Of a stretch of 64,000 bases of DNA, positions 1-8,597 are shown piece after piece (position 1 is the first letter of the stretch; each line of letters begins with the position of its first letter). The translations under genes were made by a program, and so were the position numbers. This stretch comes from Paenibacillus sp. FSL R10-2782 (GTDB lineage: Bacteria > Bacillota > Bacilli > Paenibacillales > Paenibacillaceae), in assembly GCF_038592985.1 (NCBI RefSeq), contig NZ_CP151951.1, positions 4,207,001 through 4,271,000 of the forward strand. The letters are read 5' to 3'. The notes below the pieces were generated by a model. It searched no databases, was not told the origin of the DNA, and saw only the letters and a program-made list of their open reading frames with translations.

Positions 1-892
1 TGTAATCGGTCAGATGAAGGGCGCTGCCCAAACGCAGATTGTAATAGATTTCATGGCAGTACGTACGGAAGTCCGTATCCTCCATGTCTGTCAGCAGGCG
101 GAAATCCTCGACAAAGGCACGATAGCCCTCATCTCCCCGCTTGACCTGTTTGCCAACTGCGACATCTCCGGGGTTATTTCCCGGGTCATCGGACGAGGGC
201 ACACCTCTCCAGATCGCTTCATGTCCAGTAACATATTGACGAATATGGTATGCACACGCCGCATGCAATTCGCCTGGCGAAAGGGGCGCGGGCTGTTCCA
301 CCAGCCAGGCATATTCAATAATGCCCTGCATCAGATCGTCGAGCCGGGCGGAACCGACGTAAGTCATGGCATGGCCCGAGGAATCCAGCAGGAAGCTGTC
401 ATTTACCTGTGCTGTTCGCCGCTGCAAGTCCAGTCCAGACAGCTCAATGACATGGCCCCTTGGGTAATTTTTCACATACACGTCGTGGTAGGTTAAAGCG
501 GTACTCGATGTGTGTAGCATCGTACCGTAGCCTGTAGTCAGCGCCAGCAGCAGATCGGTTTCATTGCTTACGCCAGCAATCCACGGCTCGACCCGAATTA
601 CCGGACCGCCGCTGGCTGCCATTTCCTGAAGCTGCTCCGGATATTTCTCGGGACCGAAGCGCTTCAAATCGCCGCTATACTCCGCGCACATGCTGCCGCA
701 CAGCATGAACAGCTCGGATTCGGCCATGTTCACGCCATATCGCCGTAGCGAGGTGCGCAGGGAAGAATATACACAATGCTTCCCTGGAGCAGCATCTATC
801 GATTCTTCAGCAGCGTAGTCGACAACGGACTCATGAACGTTCTCCATGCCCGATGCCTGCACAGGTCTGATCTCTGCCGCCCCCTTATGCAT
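1..892 (-). CDS. BtrH-like acyl-ACP transfer protein, 3' end beyond left edge
   Basis: An uninterrupted minus-strand frame begins with ATG at 892-890, inside the last codons of the upstream carrier protein gene (8-nt overlap), and runs through the window edge; 297 residues are visible. Residues 39-64 have the His-Cys start followed by SSL, a YGV segment and an ESELF segment that I associate with the BtrH N-terminal domain, a cysteine-peptidase-like fold. In butirosin synthesis BtrH moves a gamma-glutamyl-aminoacyl chain from its ACP to the aminoglycoside. The overlap with an ACP gene fits a role in off-loading an ACP-bound product. The acceptor is unknown. The family call is by motif recall only, so another papain-like or transglutaminase-like transferase remains possible. 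Confidence 0.6.
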   Translation of the reverse strand, partial: MHKGAAEIRPVQASGMENVHESVVDYAAEESIDAAPGKHCVYSSLRTSLRRYGVNMAESELFMLCGSMCAEYSGDLKRFGPEKYPEQLQEMAASGGPVIRVEPWIAGVSNETDLLLALTTGYGTMLHTSSTALTYHDVYVKNYPRGHVIELSGLDLQRRTAQVNDSFLLDSSGHAMTYVGSARLDDLMQGIIEYAWLVEQPAPLSPGELHAACAYHIRQYVTGHEAIWRGVPSSDDPGNNPGDVAVGKQVKRGDEGYRAFVEDFRLLTDMEDTDFRTYCHEIYYNLRLGSALHLTDY

Positions 893-1130
893 ATTTGCTC
901 AGCAGACGTTCAATGCCTTGAAGTGTAGAAAGATGCTCCAGCACCAGATCGTCGTCCTCCATCGTAATATCAAGCTCATTTTCCAGCTCTACAATCAATT
1001 CAACAGCGGATAGGGAATTCAGCCCCAAGGTTCGCAAATCCTGCTCCGGCGTCAATTGTTCCAGTTCACCTGGAGCCAGCTTCAATACCTTTTCCAGCAA
1101 AGGTACTACGTGGTACACATCTGTCTTCAT
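885..1130 (-). CDS. acyl carrier protein (first of two)
   Basis: An 81-residue protein of typical ACP size. The phosphopantetheine site is the GLNSLS segment (Ser about residue 39), followed by the usual acidic helix II. The strong ribosome site GGGAGGAA precedes ATG at 1130. It lies 17 nt after the ATP-grasp gene and overlaps the BtrH-like gene, so the three are probably translated together. GLNSL replaces the canonical GxDSL, which some discrete ACPs tolerate. The likely role is to hold an amino-acyl or short acyl chain as a thioester while neighbouring enzymes modify it. Fatty-acid AcpP is unlikely because no fab genes are adjacent and a second, different ACP lies in the same operon. Confidence 0.85.
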   Translation of the reverse strand: MKTDVYHVVPLLEKVLKLAPGELEQLTPEQDLRTLGLNSLSAVELIVELENELDITMEDDDLVLEHLSTLQGIERLLSKYA

Positions 1131-1147
1131 CCTAAATTCCTCCCGGT

Positions 1148-2524
1148 TTATGAGCTTCCCAATCCCGCAATGATACCTTCCAGCCTGTGCGCATAGGCTT
1201 CGGCTTCCTGCCAGCTATCTGCCATAATCAGCGTGAAAATCCGATTCACATACCCCCGCTTCACCGGCGTACCGGACAACGTACCTGCCGTATAAACAAA
1301 CACCCCTTCGGGGCGCTCGGGCGTGTAGAGTAAGCCTTCCTCTGCCAGCAAGCCGCATAAGCGACTGTAGGTCAGCGGTGTGGCGGTAACGTTGCGGTAG
1401 TAGCGGGACAGCGTTTTATGCTGCTCTCCCAAGACCGACGACAGGAACGAAATATAGGTAGACAGGGTAAACCTGCCGTTAATCTCGATCACCGGAACCA
1501 GCAAGCCTCCTTCATCGACAAAACCGTCAATGGAAGCCATGCCTGTATAACCGATGGAATACAGATACGTTCCCAACTGGTAAGCGCAGCGCCTCACTTC
1601 TTCTTCCAGCGCAGCGCCAAGCTCAGCCGGAACGCGGGACCCGGTGTACACCGTGCCGTCCACATTTTGCCTTTTCAGCGAAAACATCGTCACCCCACCG
1701 CCCTCGTCAATACAGAGCTGGTAGTTCAGATCCATCTGCTTGTTATGCCAGCGCTCCACCAGCCAGCCTCCCGAAGAAGGAGATGAGCCGCCAAAGCGTT
1801 TCATCACACTTAACAGCGTATCCAACTTGGACAGCTCGTCCAGCATATACATGCCTTGCCCCGATGCGCCATGCGGCTGCTTGATGATCAGCTTCACAGG
1901 CCCGTCCGACAAGTCGGCCAGTCTGCCGCATTCCCTGCGGATCGCCGCTTCGTCTGCGCATACGGCTCCCTCACTGACGGCAAAACCGAGCTTTTGCGCA
2001 GTCAGGCGGCTGAATATTTTATCATTCACCTGGGCACTGACCGAGGACGGTGCACCAATCAGCTCCAGTCCACAGCGCTCCGCAATCGCTTCCTCCTGCG
2101 GGGTAACCGCATACGGAACGAGCCACGCTTTGGCTCCGCTACTGCTGTGGCCTGCTTCCGCAACCACACGCAGCCGTGCCAAAAGTGCCTCGTCCGCCAG
2201 CACCAGCTCCGAAATCGGCGTTAACGGATCAGTCGGCTCCGGCACCTCAATACGCGGCAGGCTAAAGCCCAACCGCTGAAGCATGTCCAGAAAAGCCTGA
2301 TCCGGCTGTTCTCGCAGCACGATCACATCCTGACTTCGGCACAACAGAAGATTCATTTCCTCCATTCGATTTACCACCTGCTGTTCATCACGATCTACCA
2401 TCCCCCCCTTACGGGGGGACGGATGCCATACCTGCTCTGCGCCAATATTAAACAGCCAAATCAGGACTCCATGATCGCGTTCATGGGCAAGCGCTTCCAC
2501 GAGGTTAATGGTTTTAGTCGTCAC
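1148..2524 (-). CDS. ATP-grasp ligase, BtrJ-like
   Basis: A 458-residue protein starting at GTG 2524. The N-terminal half resembles the pre-ATP-grasp domain of BtrJ-type ligases. The glycine-rich ATP loop (KQPHGASGQG) lies near residue 215 and the metal-binding EINGR motif near residue 350. ATP-grasp ligases activate a carboxylate as an acyl phosphate and join it to an amine or thiol. BtrJ loads glutamate onto the carrier protein BtrI. The direct neighbourhood of two ACPs suggests the same kind of job here, with the amino acid unknown. The ribosome site before the GTG is weak. A free dipeptide ligase would be the main alternative. Confidence 0.75.
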   Translation of the reverse strand: MTTKTINLVEALAHERDHGVLIWLFNIGAEQVWHPSPRKGGMVDRDEQQVVNRMEEMNLLLCRSQDVIVLREQPDQAFLDMLQRLGFSLPRIEVPEPTDPLTPISELVLADEALLARLRVVAEAGHSSSGAKAWLVPYAVTPQEEAIAERCGLELIGAPSSVSAQVNDKIFSRLTAQKLGFAVSEGAVCADEAAIRRECGRLADLSDGPVKLIIKQPHGASGQGMYMLDELSKLDTLLSVMKRFGGSSPSSGGWLVERWHNKQMDLNYQLCIDEGGGVTMFSLKRQNVDGTVYTGSRVPAELGAALEEEVRRCAYQLGTYLYSIGYTGMASIDGFVDEGGLLVPVIEINGRFTLSTYISFLSSVLGEQHKTLSRYYRNVTATPLTYSRLCGLLAEEGLLYTPERPEGVFVYTAGTLSGTPVKRGYVNRIFTLIMADSWQEAEAYAHRLEGIIAGLGSS

Positions 2525-2573
2525 GTCCTGTCATCCCTCTCTTCCATCCAGTAAGAAACAACTGCGATCGAAA

Positions 2574-3767
2574 CTAAATATATTTCAGGGAGCCAGCTCC
2601 GTGCAGATACAATACGCTGCATTTGGAGCACACCGGCGTTAATCCTTCGTGATTAATCGTTTGGCGTGTTTTCTCATACGCATCCGAATTCCAGATTTCC
2701 TTCAGACTGTGCTCTCGCAAGCTTCCAATCGTGAATTCGCTAAAAAATTTGCAAGGCATCACCTTGCCGTCCGGCAAAATATCCGTTCTGGAGGTGAGCG
2801 CCAGGCAATGATTGGAGCAGCGACTGACCATTTCCTCTCCATGTATAAATTTGTCGATTTCCTCATAGTCCAGACCAGGCTGATAGCGCACACGAATGTT
2901 CCACACCCGCTCATTGATCCGTTGTAGCTCCTGCATCAAAGGATCGATGTTATCCGGGTTGATTTTATATTTGAAAGCATGCCAGCTACTAATATTTTTT
3001 TCCTCCAGTTGTCGGAGCCAAGAAAAGTTTTGTGTAAAATAGTCATCCATTTTTAGGGAGGTTTCTTTGGAAATATACCAGGGGAACGTCAGCAGCACCA
3101 GATCCAGCCTCTTGTCCTCCAGCATTTGCAGAAACTCGTACATCCGTCCGATCATGTTATCGTTAATGACGGCATGGACGGTCACCCGTCCCTTGTACAA
3201 TCCCTGGTCACGCAGTTCAATCAGCTTATCCATCTGCCGCATCGTTTTTTGAAAGGTGCCTTTACCGCGAATCAGATCATGTTCTCTTTCAAAGCCTTCA
3301 ATCGCTATTAACAGCTCCAGATTTTCAGATAAATCCAAAATCCGGTCCAAATATTTATCAATCAGCAGTCCATTGGTACAAAAGGTCATTTCTCGCCGAT
3401 CTTCCGCCAGCACGTCCAAAATTTCGTCAAAACGCCGATGAAACATCGGCTCTCCGCCCCACATATACAGCCGGGACTTGGCCTCCTTCGTCTCGCTCAA
3501 AATTTGCCGAAGCATATCCGGGGCAAGATCCATGTTTTGCTCTTCTTTATCCATTTGATGATGATAGCCTTCCTCGTTCCATTCAAAGCAGTGCGTACAT
3601 CTCAGGTTGCAGCGGTTGGTCAGCTTAATGCCGATCGTCTGGGGCATGTCCGTTTTGAAGGCAGGGTCCTGTGTTGCGTTACGGTAAGATACAGAAGCGT
3701 TTTTCAGGTTGCGCTTGATGAGCTTGAACGCTTTCTCATCAATCAGCACATTGCTTTTGGGCTGCAT
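2574..3767 (-). CDS. radical SAM/SPASM enzyme
   Basis: A 397-residue protein with the radical SAM cluster motif Cys53-x3-Cys57-x2-Cys60, followed by the glycine-rich MWGGEP segment. A cysteine-rich C-terminal part (RCSNHC, MPCKF, then CSKCS near residue 380) has the layout of a SPASM or twitch domain with auxiliary clusters. Start ATG 3767 follows a GAGGTG site. SPASM enzymes oxidise or cross-link peptides, sugars or carrier-bound amino acids. BtrN, a related enzyme of the butirosin pathway, oxidises an aminocyclitol. No precursor-peptide gene is visible nearby, so a carrier-bound amino acid or a small molecule is a more likely substrate than a RiPP. The exact reaction cannot be assigned. Confidence 0.8.
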   Translation of the reverse strand: MQPKSNVLIDEKAFKLIKRNLKNASVSYRNATQDPAFKTDMPQTIGIKLTNRCNLRCTHCFEWNEEGYHHQMDKEEQNMDLAPDMLRQILSETKEAKSRLYMWGGEPMFHRRFDEILDVLAEDRREMTFCTNGLLIDKYLDRILDLSENLELLIAIEGFEREHDLIRGKGTFQKTMRQMDKLIELRDQGLYKGRVTVHAVINDNMIGRMYEFLQMLEDKRLDLVLLTFPWYISKETSLKMDDYFTQNFSWLRQLEEKNISSWHAFKYKINPDNIDPLMQELQRINERVWNIRVRYQPGLDYEEIDKFIHGEEMVSRCSNHCLALTSRTDILPDGKVMPCKFFSEFTIGSLREHSLKEIWNSDAYEKTRQTINHEGLTPVCSKCSVLYLHGAGSLKYI

Positions 3768-3816
3768 GCTAACACCTCGTTTAATGGATTTTCAGGCACA
3801 TGTACCAAGCTGTACG

Positions 3817-4095
3817 TCAGACCGTCTCCATTCCCTCCGGGTGCGGCGATTTTTCCGCATCGCTGATTCCCTGAATGTAGCTGCAAAACGCATCTACCGA
3901 GCTCAAATGCTCCAGCTCAAAGGAATCAAAATCAATTTCCACGTCAAACGCATCCTCCACTTGCAGCATGAAATGAACCAACTGCAACGAATCCAGTCCA
4001 GCATCATGAATAATGTCCGAATGTCCATCCAGCTTACCGATCAGCTCAGGATCTTCCTTGACCGCGCTGATCATTTCAATCACTTGGCTTTGCAT
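3817..4095 (-). CDS. acyl carrier protein (second of two)
   Basis: A 92-residue ACP with the phosphopantetheine motif GLDSLQ (Ser about residue 37) and an acidic C-terminal helix. I place the start at ATG 4095, seven bases after an AAGGAGGAG ribosome site. An upstream ATG at 4152 stays in frame but lacks such a site. It is the first gene of the minus-strand operon, 49 nt ahead of the radical SAM gene. Its sequence differs clearly from the ACP at 885-1130, so the pathway probably uses two carriers for two intermediates or two partner enzymes. Confidence 0.85.
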   Translation of the reverse strand: MQSQVIEMISAVKEDPELIGKLDGHSDIIHDAGLDSLQLVHFMLQVEDAFDVEIDFDSFELEHLSSVDAFCSYIQGISDAEKSPHPEGMETV

Positions 4096-4189
4096 AGCAA
4101 ACTCCTCCTTGTGAGTGATTCTATTCGTGCCGCCCGACAATGCCATCTGCAAAGCTCCTCGAAAAATTCCTACACTGGAACTTTATTCA

Positions 4190-4220
4190 ATTATACTCCT
4201 CCATTTAAGAGACAAGTCAA
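4190..4220 (-). promoter_or_regulatory. candidate promoter of the ACP/radical SAM operon
   Basis: On the minus strand TTGACT (4220-4215) is followed after 19 nt by TATAAT (4195-4190), about 95 nt before the first ACP start. The hexamers match sigma-A well but the spacer is 2 nt longer than ideal. Confidence 0.5.
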
Positions 4221-4540
4221 TAGGTTGTTTTGTAAATATAACGCACAATATGTAAATTAATGTATGGTTATTTCGACAATTTTTGCTACCTTATCTAGTC
4301 ATTCTTTTAAACTTAAAGGTTACCTCTGGCGCCAGTGCGCAGTCGGATCGTGGCTCCTATCGCCACCACCACCGGATTTCTTGGATAAAGCCTTAGCTTG
4401 CTTGTATCTTCTTGCATGTGAGACAGAATTAATTTACAATATACATAAATCATATGAAAATATTTTTCTTCATAAGATTAATTTTTACGATAATTATTTT
4501 CATACGAACGAAATATTCTATAGCCAAAGGAGCGCTGCTC
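4221..4540. promoter_or_regulatory. intergenic control region before rpiR-nagBA, with candidate operator
   Basis: There is no convincing gene between the ACP operon and the regulator. The last 100 bases are very A+T rich. An inverted repeat with ATGAA and TTCAT arms at 4454-4473, containing a GAAAA/TTTTC inner pair, could be the binding site of the RpiR regulator encoded just downstream. No good sigma-A promoter was seen for the plus strand. Confidence 0.35.
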
Positions 4541-5407
4541 ATGTCCCCTATTCTTCATACATTAACTCACAGATTGGAGCAGCTTCCAGTCCAAGAGCGC
4601 AAGCTGGCGGAATCCATTCTGCAAGCTCCGGGAGATGTGCTGCATCTGGGCATTCGGGAGCTGTCGGAGCTTTGTGGGGTGAGTCCGGCGACCGTTACGC
4701 GGTTTTGCAAATCACTGCATTTTAAAGGCTATCCCGATTTCAAAATGAAGCTGGCCGCCGAGCTGCCCCGTTCGAACAGTGACGGTGAAGCCTCCTATCA
4801 GGACATCGTCGCCGGAAATTCGCTCTCTCGTATCGTGGAAGCTATAGAGGCGAATCATACCGCATCCATTGCAGATACGACCCGACTGCTGGATTTCAGC
4901 AAGCTGGAGCAGGCGATTGCATGGCTGTCCGCCACAAGCCGCATTGATCTGTACGGCATGGCGACCTCCTCGATTGTGGCGCAGGATTTTTATCAAAAGC
5001 TCATTCGAATTGGAAAAAATAGTACCGCCTTCGCGGACTCGCACATGCAGATTACCTCTGCCTCCTCGCTTGGGCCAGGAGATGTCGCCTTTGCCGTCTC
5101 CTATTCGGGGGAAACACAGGAAACCATCGCGGCTCTGCGCTGTGCACAGGAACAGGGGGCCAGAACATTATCCCTGACCTCCTTCGGAAATAACACGCTG
5201 GCAGGTATTGCGGATATTGCGCTATTTTCCTCCTCGCTGGAAGAAGGGATGCGGCGTGGAGATATGGCGTCACGCATTGCCCAGCTTCATATCATAGATA
5301 TCCTGTTTACAGGTATGGTCAGCGCGAATTTTGACAAATATATTCCGAGATTGGAAGGTTCATATCAACAAGTAAGCAAGCTCAAAAAACAACCAGGGGG
5401 CCACTGA
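4541..5407 (+). CDS. RpiR/MurR-family transcriptional regulator
   Basis: A 288-residue protein with an N-terminal RpiR-type helix-turn-helix (residues 1-75, including the GVSPATVTRFCKSL recognition segment) and a C-terminal SIS sugar-phosphate isomerase-like domain (about 110-250, with SYSGETQET). I choose ATG 4541 because AAAGGAG lies eight bases before it. The longer in-frame ATG at 4454 would add a hydrophobic stretch foreign to this family. It is followed after 2 nt by nagB, so it is cotranscribed with the amino-sugar genes and probably senses GlcNAc-6-P or GlcN-6-P. MurR of the MurNAc pathway is the closest alternative role. Confidence 0.88.
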   Translation: MSPILHTLTHRLEQLPVQERKLAESILQAPGDVLHLGIRELSELCGVSPATVTRFCKSLHFKGYPDFKMKLAAELPRSNSDGEASYQDIVAGNSLSRIVEAIEANHTASIADTTRLLDFSKLEQAIAWLSATSRIDLYGMATSSIVAQDFYQKLIRIGKNSTAFADSHMQITSASSLGPGDVAFAVSYSGETQETIAALRCAQEQGARTLSLTSFGNNTLAGIADIALFSSSLEEGMRRGDMASRIAQLHIIDILFTGMVSANFDKYIPRLEGSYQQVSKLKKQPGGH

Positions 5408-5409
5408 AG

Positions 5410-6138
5410 ATGAACATACGTATTTTGAACAGCCGTGAAGACCTGAATGCTACCGCTGCCGCTGTGATCGCCAGTTTACTGCTGAACAAGCCTCAGGCCA
5501 TGCTTGGGCTCGCTACCGGAAGTACACCTATCGGCATATACCGTCAGCTTGTAGAAATGTACCGTAAGGGACAGGTGAGCTTTGCACGAGCCTACTCCGT
5601 GAATCTTGATGAATACGTTGGCCTGCCCCCAGAACATCCGCAGAGCTACCGCAGCTTTATGAATGAGCACTTGTTTCAGCATATCGACATTCCTCTTGCC
5701 CATACACGCGTACCTGACGGTAATGCGGCCGATCTGGCAGCAGAATGTGCGGCCCACGAACAAGCAATTCTGGATCACGGACCCGTGGATGTCCAATTGC
5801 TCGGCATTGGCCACAACGGTCATATCGGCTTTAATGAACCCGGGCAAGGCCTGAAGGGAGCCACACATGTGGTAGATTTGGAAGAGGGGACGCGTGCAGC
5901 AAATGCCCGTTTTTTTGGCAATATAGCTGATGTACCCAAGCAAGCAGTCACAATGGGTGTAGGGACAATTCTAAAGGCGAAGCAAATTATACTGGTAGCT
6001 TTTGGCGCGGATAAGGCAGACATTGTCAAGCAGGCTTTCACTGGACCTGTAACCACAGAATGCCCGGCTTCCCTGCTGCAATGTCATCCCAACGTGCTAA
6101 TTTTACTGGATCAGGAAGCGGGAGGTTGGTTAATTTGA
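5410..6138 (+). CDS. nagB: glucosamine-6-phosphate deaminase
   Basis: A 242-residue protein of usual NagB length. It carries the GLATGSTP substrate loop near residue 36, the NLDEY segment near residue 66 and the active-site block LGIGHNGHIGFNEPG near residue 137. It converts glucosamine-6-phosphate to fructose-6-phosphate and ammonia in the cytoplasm. The start is 2 nt after the regulator stop, with a G-rich ribosome site in the regulator's last codons. Its stop overlaps the TTG start of nagA, so the two enzymes are translationally coupled. Confidence 0.96.
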   Translation: MNIRILNSREDLNATAAAVIASLLLNKPQAMLGLATGSTPIGIYRQLVEMYRKGQVSFARAYSVNLDEYVGLPPEHPQSYRSFMNEHLFQHIDIPLAHTRVPDGNAADLAAECAAHEQAILDHGPVDVQLLGIGHNGHIGFNEPGQGLKGATHVVDLEEGTRAANARFFGNIADVPKQAVTMGVGTILKAKQIILVAFGADKADIVKQAFTGPVTTECPASLLQCHPNVLILLDQEAGGWLI

Positions 6139-7355
6139 ACTCGGATGAAACGAATAGCTATTTAACCCAACTACTGTATGGACAGGTCGTCATTGGAGAT
6201 CACATGATTGAAAAAGGGGTTGTCGCTATTGAGGGGCAATCCATCGTATATGCCGGTGCAGAGGATGATTTGCCTGCTGATCTAATTGCAGCAATAGTGA
6301 AAAATCAGAATATTGGTGTAGCGGTGGAGCCCAACATCGTGCGATTGGAAGGCGGCTACCTGCTGCCGGGCTTTATTGATATTCATGTTCACGGCGGTAA
6401 CGGCGAGGACTTTATGGACGCTGACCCGCAGGTACTGGATACGATTACTTCTTTTCACGGCACCCAAGGAACGACCGCCATGCTGGCTACCACCATGACC
6501 GCACCAAAAGAGCGAATCGACCAGGTGCTAAGTGAGGTTCACGCCTATATGGCGCAGCCTATGCCCTATGCACAACTGGAGGGCGTACATCTGGAAGGTC
6601 CGTTCATTAGCCCGAACTGGCCTGGAGCGCAAAACCCGGAGCACATTCAACCGCCGAATCTGGATTGGGCGCAGGAATGGGAGCAGCGCTATCCCGGCCT
6701 TGTCCGCCAACTGACGCTTGCCCCGGAGCGGGAAGGCGCGCTAGAGCTGATTACCTGGCTGCGAAGCCATAACATTACTGCAGCTCTCGGTCATACGGAT
6801 GCCACGTATGAAGAGGTGGAACGCGCAGTGGCGGCAGGCCTGAACCATGCGGTTCATTCATTTAATGCCATGACTCCGCTGCATCACCGCAAGCCGGGAG
6901 CCGCCGGAGCCGTGCTTGCCGATCCGCGCATTGAAGCGGAAGTTATTGCGGATGGTATTCACGTACATCCCGCTGCTGTCTCCCTGCTCGCCAAGCTGAA
7001 ACGGGAGCACAACCTCATTCTGATCACCGATGCCATGTCTGCCACCGGGCTGGAGGACGGACAATACACACTCGGCGATTTACCAGTAATCGTGGAAGGC
7101 GGCGTGGCACGGCTAGAGGATGGCGTGACTCTGGCAGGAAGCACGCTGACAATGATTGAAGGCTTCCGGTATCTGGTTCGTCATGTGGGTCTGACCATTC
7201 CCGAGGCGTCACAAGCCGCTAGCCTGAATCCAGCTAAGTCCCTGAATATAGCGGATCGAACAGGCTCGCTTGAAGCAGGCAAACAAGCAGATGTTCTGTT
7301 ACTGGATGCGGACTTAAAGCTGCAAGGCGTATGGATTAAAGGAATACGAAGATAG
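6135..7355 (+). CDS. nagA: N-acetylglucosamine-6-phosphate deacetylase
   Basis: A 406-residue amidohydrolase. Visible motifs are DIHVHGG (metal site) near residue 83, EGPFI, GHTDA and the late LITDAM segment. It removes acetate from GlcNAc-6-P to supply NagB. I set the start at TTG 6135, which shares TTGA with the nagB stop and lies nine bases after GGGAGG. A longer frame from ATG 6060 lies wholly inside nagB and has no ribosome site. The order regulator-nagB-nagA differs from the common nagA-nagB-regulator order. Confidence 0.95.
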   Translation: MNSDETNSYLTQLLYGQVVIGDHMIEKGVVAIEGQSIVYAGAEDDLPADLIAAIVKNQNIGVAVEPNIVRLEGGYLLPGFIDIHVHGGNGEDFMDADPQVLDTITSFHGTQGTTAMLATTMTAPKERIDQVLSEVHAYMAQPMPYAQLEGVHLEGPFISPNWPGAQNPEHIQPPNLDWAQEWEQRYPGLVRQLTLAPEREGALELITWLRSHNITAALGHTDATYEEVERAVAAGLNHAVHSFNAMTPLHHRKPGAAGAVLADPRIEAEVIADGIHVHPAAVSLLAKLKREHNLILITDAMSATGLEDGQYTLGDLPVIVEGGVARLEDGVTLAGSTLTMIEGFRYLVRHVGLTIPEASQAASLNPAKSLNIADRTGSLEAGKQADVLLLDADLKLQGVWIKGIRR

Positions 7356-7381
7356 TTTCTTCTTATGGTTCCCCCTAAACC

Positions 7382-7428
7382 AAAGAGCTATCCCTCAGCG
7401 ATTCGCCGAGATGGATAGCTCTTTCTTT
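7382..7428. terminator. terminator after nagA (probably bidirectional)
   Basis: Perfect 12-bp arms AAAGAGCTATCC (7382-7393) and GGATAGCTCTTT (7413-7424) are followed by more T residues. It separates the convergent nagA and sporulation lipoprotein genes. Confidence 0.85.
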
Positions 7429-7452
7429 GGCATTACACACATATGTGGTGAA

Positions 7453-8403
7453 TTAGCGATGATTCATAGGTGCAGGGGTATAATTTTGTGGACGAGTTGG
7501 TGCGGTTGTTGATCCATTTGTTGGATGAGTTGCACCAGCAGCAGGAGTCGGGAATACGCGTTGAATGATATCTGCCAATTGGGTACTCATTCCTTTGATC
7601 GGATGACCGTTTTGCACACTGCGTGTAAAGTCAGTGGTATGCTTTACAAAATCCGGGTTAGCCGATACATATACCTGTTCAATCGAAGGTGCAAATTGCT
7701 TTACCTTGTTGGCGATGCGACTTTTGACGGCTTCGGTCAACGTACTAGGCTCATACGCAGTTCTTGCACCTTCCACTGTGGTGCCATCCGTGCGTCCGAT
7801 ATCCGTGCGGGTACCGTCCGCCAAGCCACGAATCATACCATAAGAACCAGTACCCATCGTGCCGTACAATCCGTCACCACGACGCGGAGGTGTTACGGGT
7901 CGGCTCATTCCATTGTCCGTAATTCCCGGCGTTATGCCATCGGTGGTATAGTTGCCTCTTGTACCATCCACCCCATACGTAGTCATGCCATGTGTATTCA
8001 TGGGATGCTTAGTACCTTTAACGCTTGAAGTACCTACACCGGTTCCGTTGGCTTGATCCTTCAAGGAAACCGCTACATAAGCATTACGATTACCGACCAG
8101 CACTGTCGCAGATTTTACATCCGGCAACTCGGATATACGTTTGGACAAATTACGATCGACTTGCAGGTTACCAATTTGGTGTCCGGTTCCATTGGCATTT
8201 TGGTTTAAGCGCATTCCGTCCATACCGTTGGACTTAACTCCGAAACGGTTCACACCATCCATATGATGTGTACTTTGCGCATTATAGCGGGTAGTGTTCG
8301 TGCGGACATTATGATTCGCAGTCCCACACCCTGTCAAAGCAGCCATACTGGCGAGCAAAGCAGCAGAAATCGTTAAACTGATTACCTTCTTAGTCCCTGG
8401 CAT
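7453..8403 (-). CDS. YhcN/YlaJ-family sporulation lipoprotein
   Basis: A 316-residue protein starting at ATG 8403 after GGAGGATGAG. A hydrophobic signal with the lipobox LTGC (Cys about residue 26) predicts a membrane-anchored lipoprotein. The NRNAYVAVSL segment and the late VYVSANPDF segment are hallmarks of the YhcN/YlaJ family, which is made in the forespore. Between these lies an insert of about 100 residues rich in Gly, Thr, Met and Asp with short TDGxTxG-like units, so the protein is longer than typical members. An in-frame ATG at 8595 would destroy the signal peptide and was rejected. Confidence 0.85.
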   Translation of the reverse strand: MPGTKKVISLTISAALLASMAALTGCGTANHNVRTNTTRYNAQSTHHMDGVNRFGVKSNGMDGMRLNQNANGTGHQIGNLQVDRNLSKRISELPDVKSATVLVGNRNAYVAVSLKDQANGTGVGTSSVKGTKHPMNTHGMTTYGVDGTRGNYTTDGITPGITDNGMSRPVTPPRRGDGLYGTMGTGSYGMIRGLADGTRTDIGRTDGTTVEGARTAYEPSTLTEAVKSRIANKVKQFAPSIEQVYVSANPDFVKHTTDFTRSVQNGHPIKGMSTQLADIIQRVFPTPAAGATHPTNGSTTAPTRPQNYTPAPMNHR

Positions 8404-8597
8404 GAACTCATCCTCCATACATATAAAATGTGTGACGAGATTAGGATGCGCTACGATTCTCAGGGCTATGCTGACTAAAAAATGACTAAAAAATAAATTT
8501 TTAATGTAAATATGAAATACAATTGATGATTTACCACAAGATGGCATGTATAATAAGATTGAAAAATACTTTATTTTACAAAAGGAGGATTTCAAGC

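Noticed and set aside
14..496. Plus-strand open frame opposite the BtrH-like gene
   Set aside because: It lies wholly antisense to a better-supported coding frame with family motifs and has no ribosome site or family resemblance.
1740..2279. Plus-strand open frame of 179 codons
   Set aside because: It is a shadow of the ATP-grasp gene on the minus strand.
1..4095. A butirosin or other 2-deoxystreptamine aminoglycoside cluster
   Set aside because: Only the carrier-protein branch is recognisable. No 2-deoxy-scyllo-inosose synthase, aminotransferase or aminoglycoside glycosyltransferase genes are in view, so the product cannot be called an aminoglycoside.
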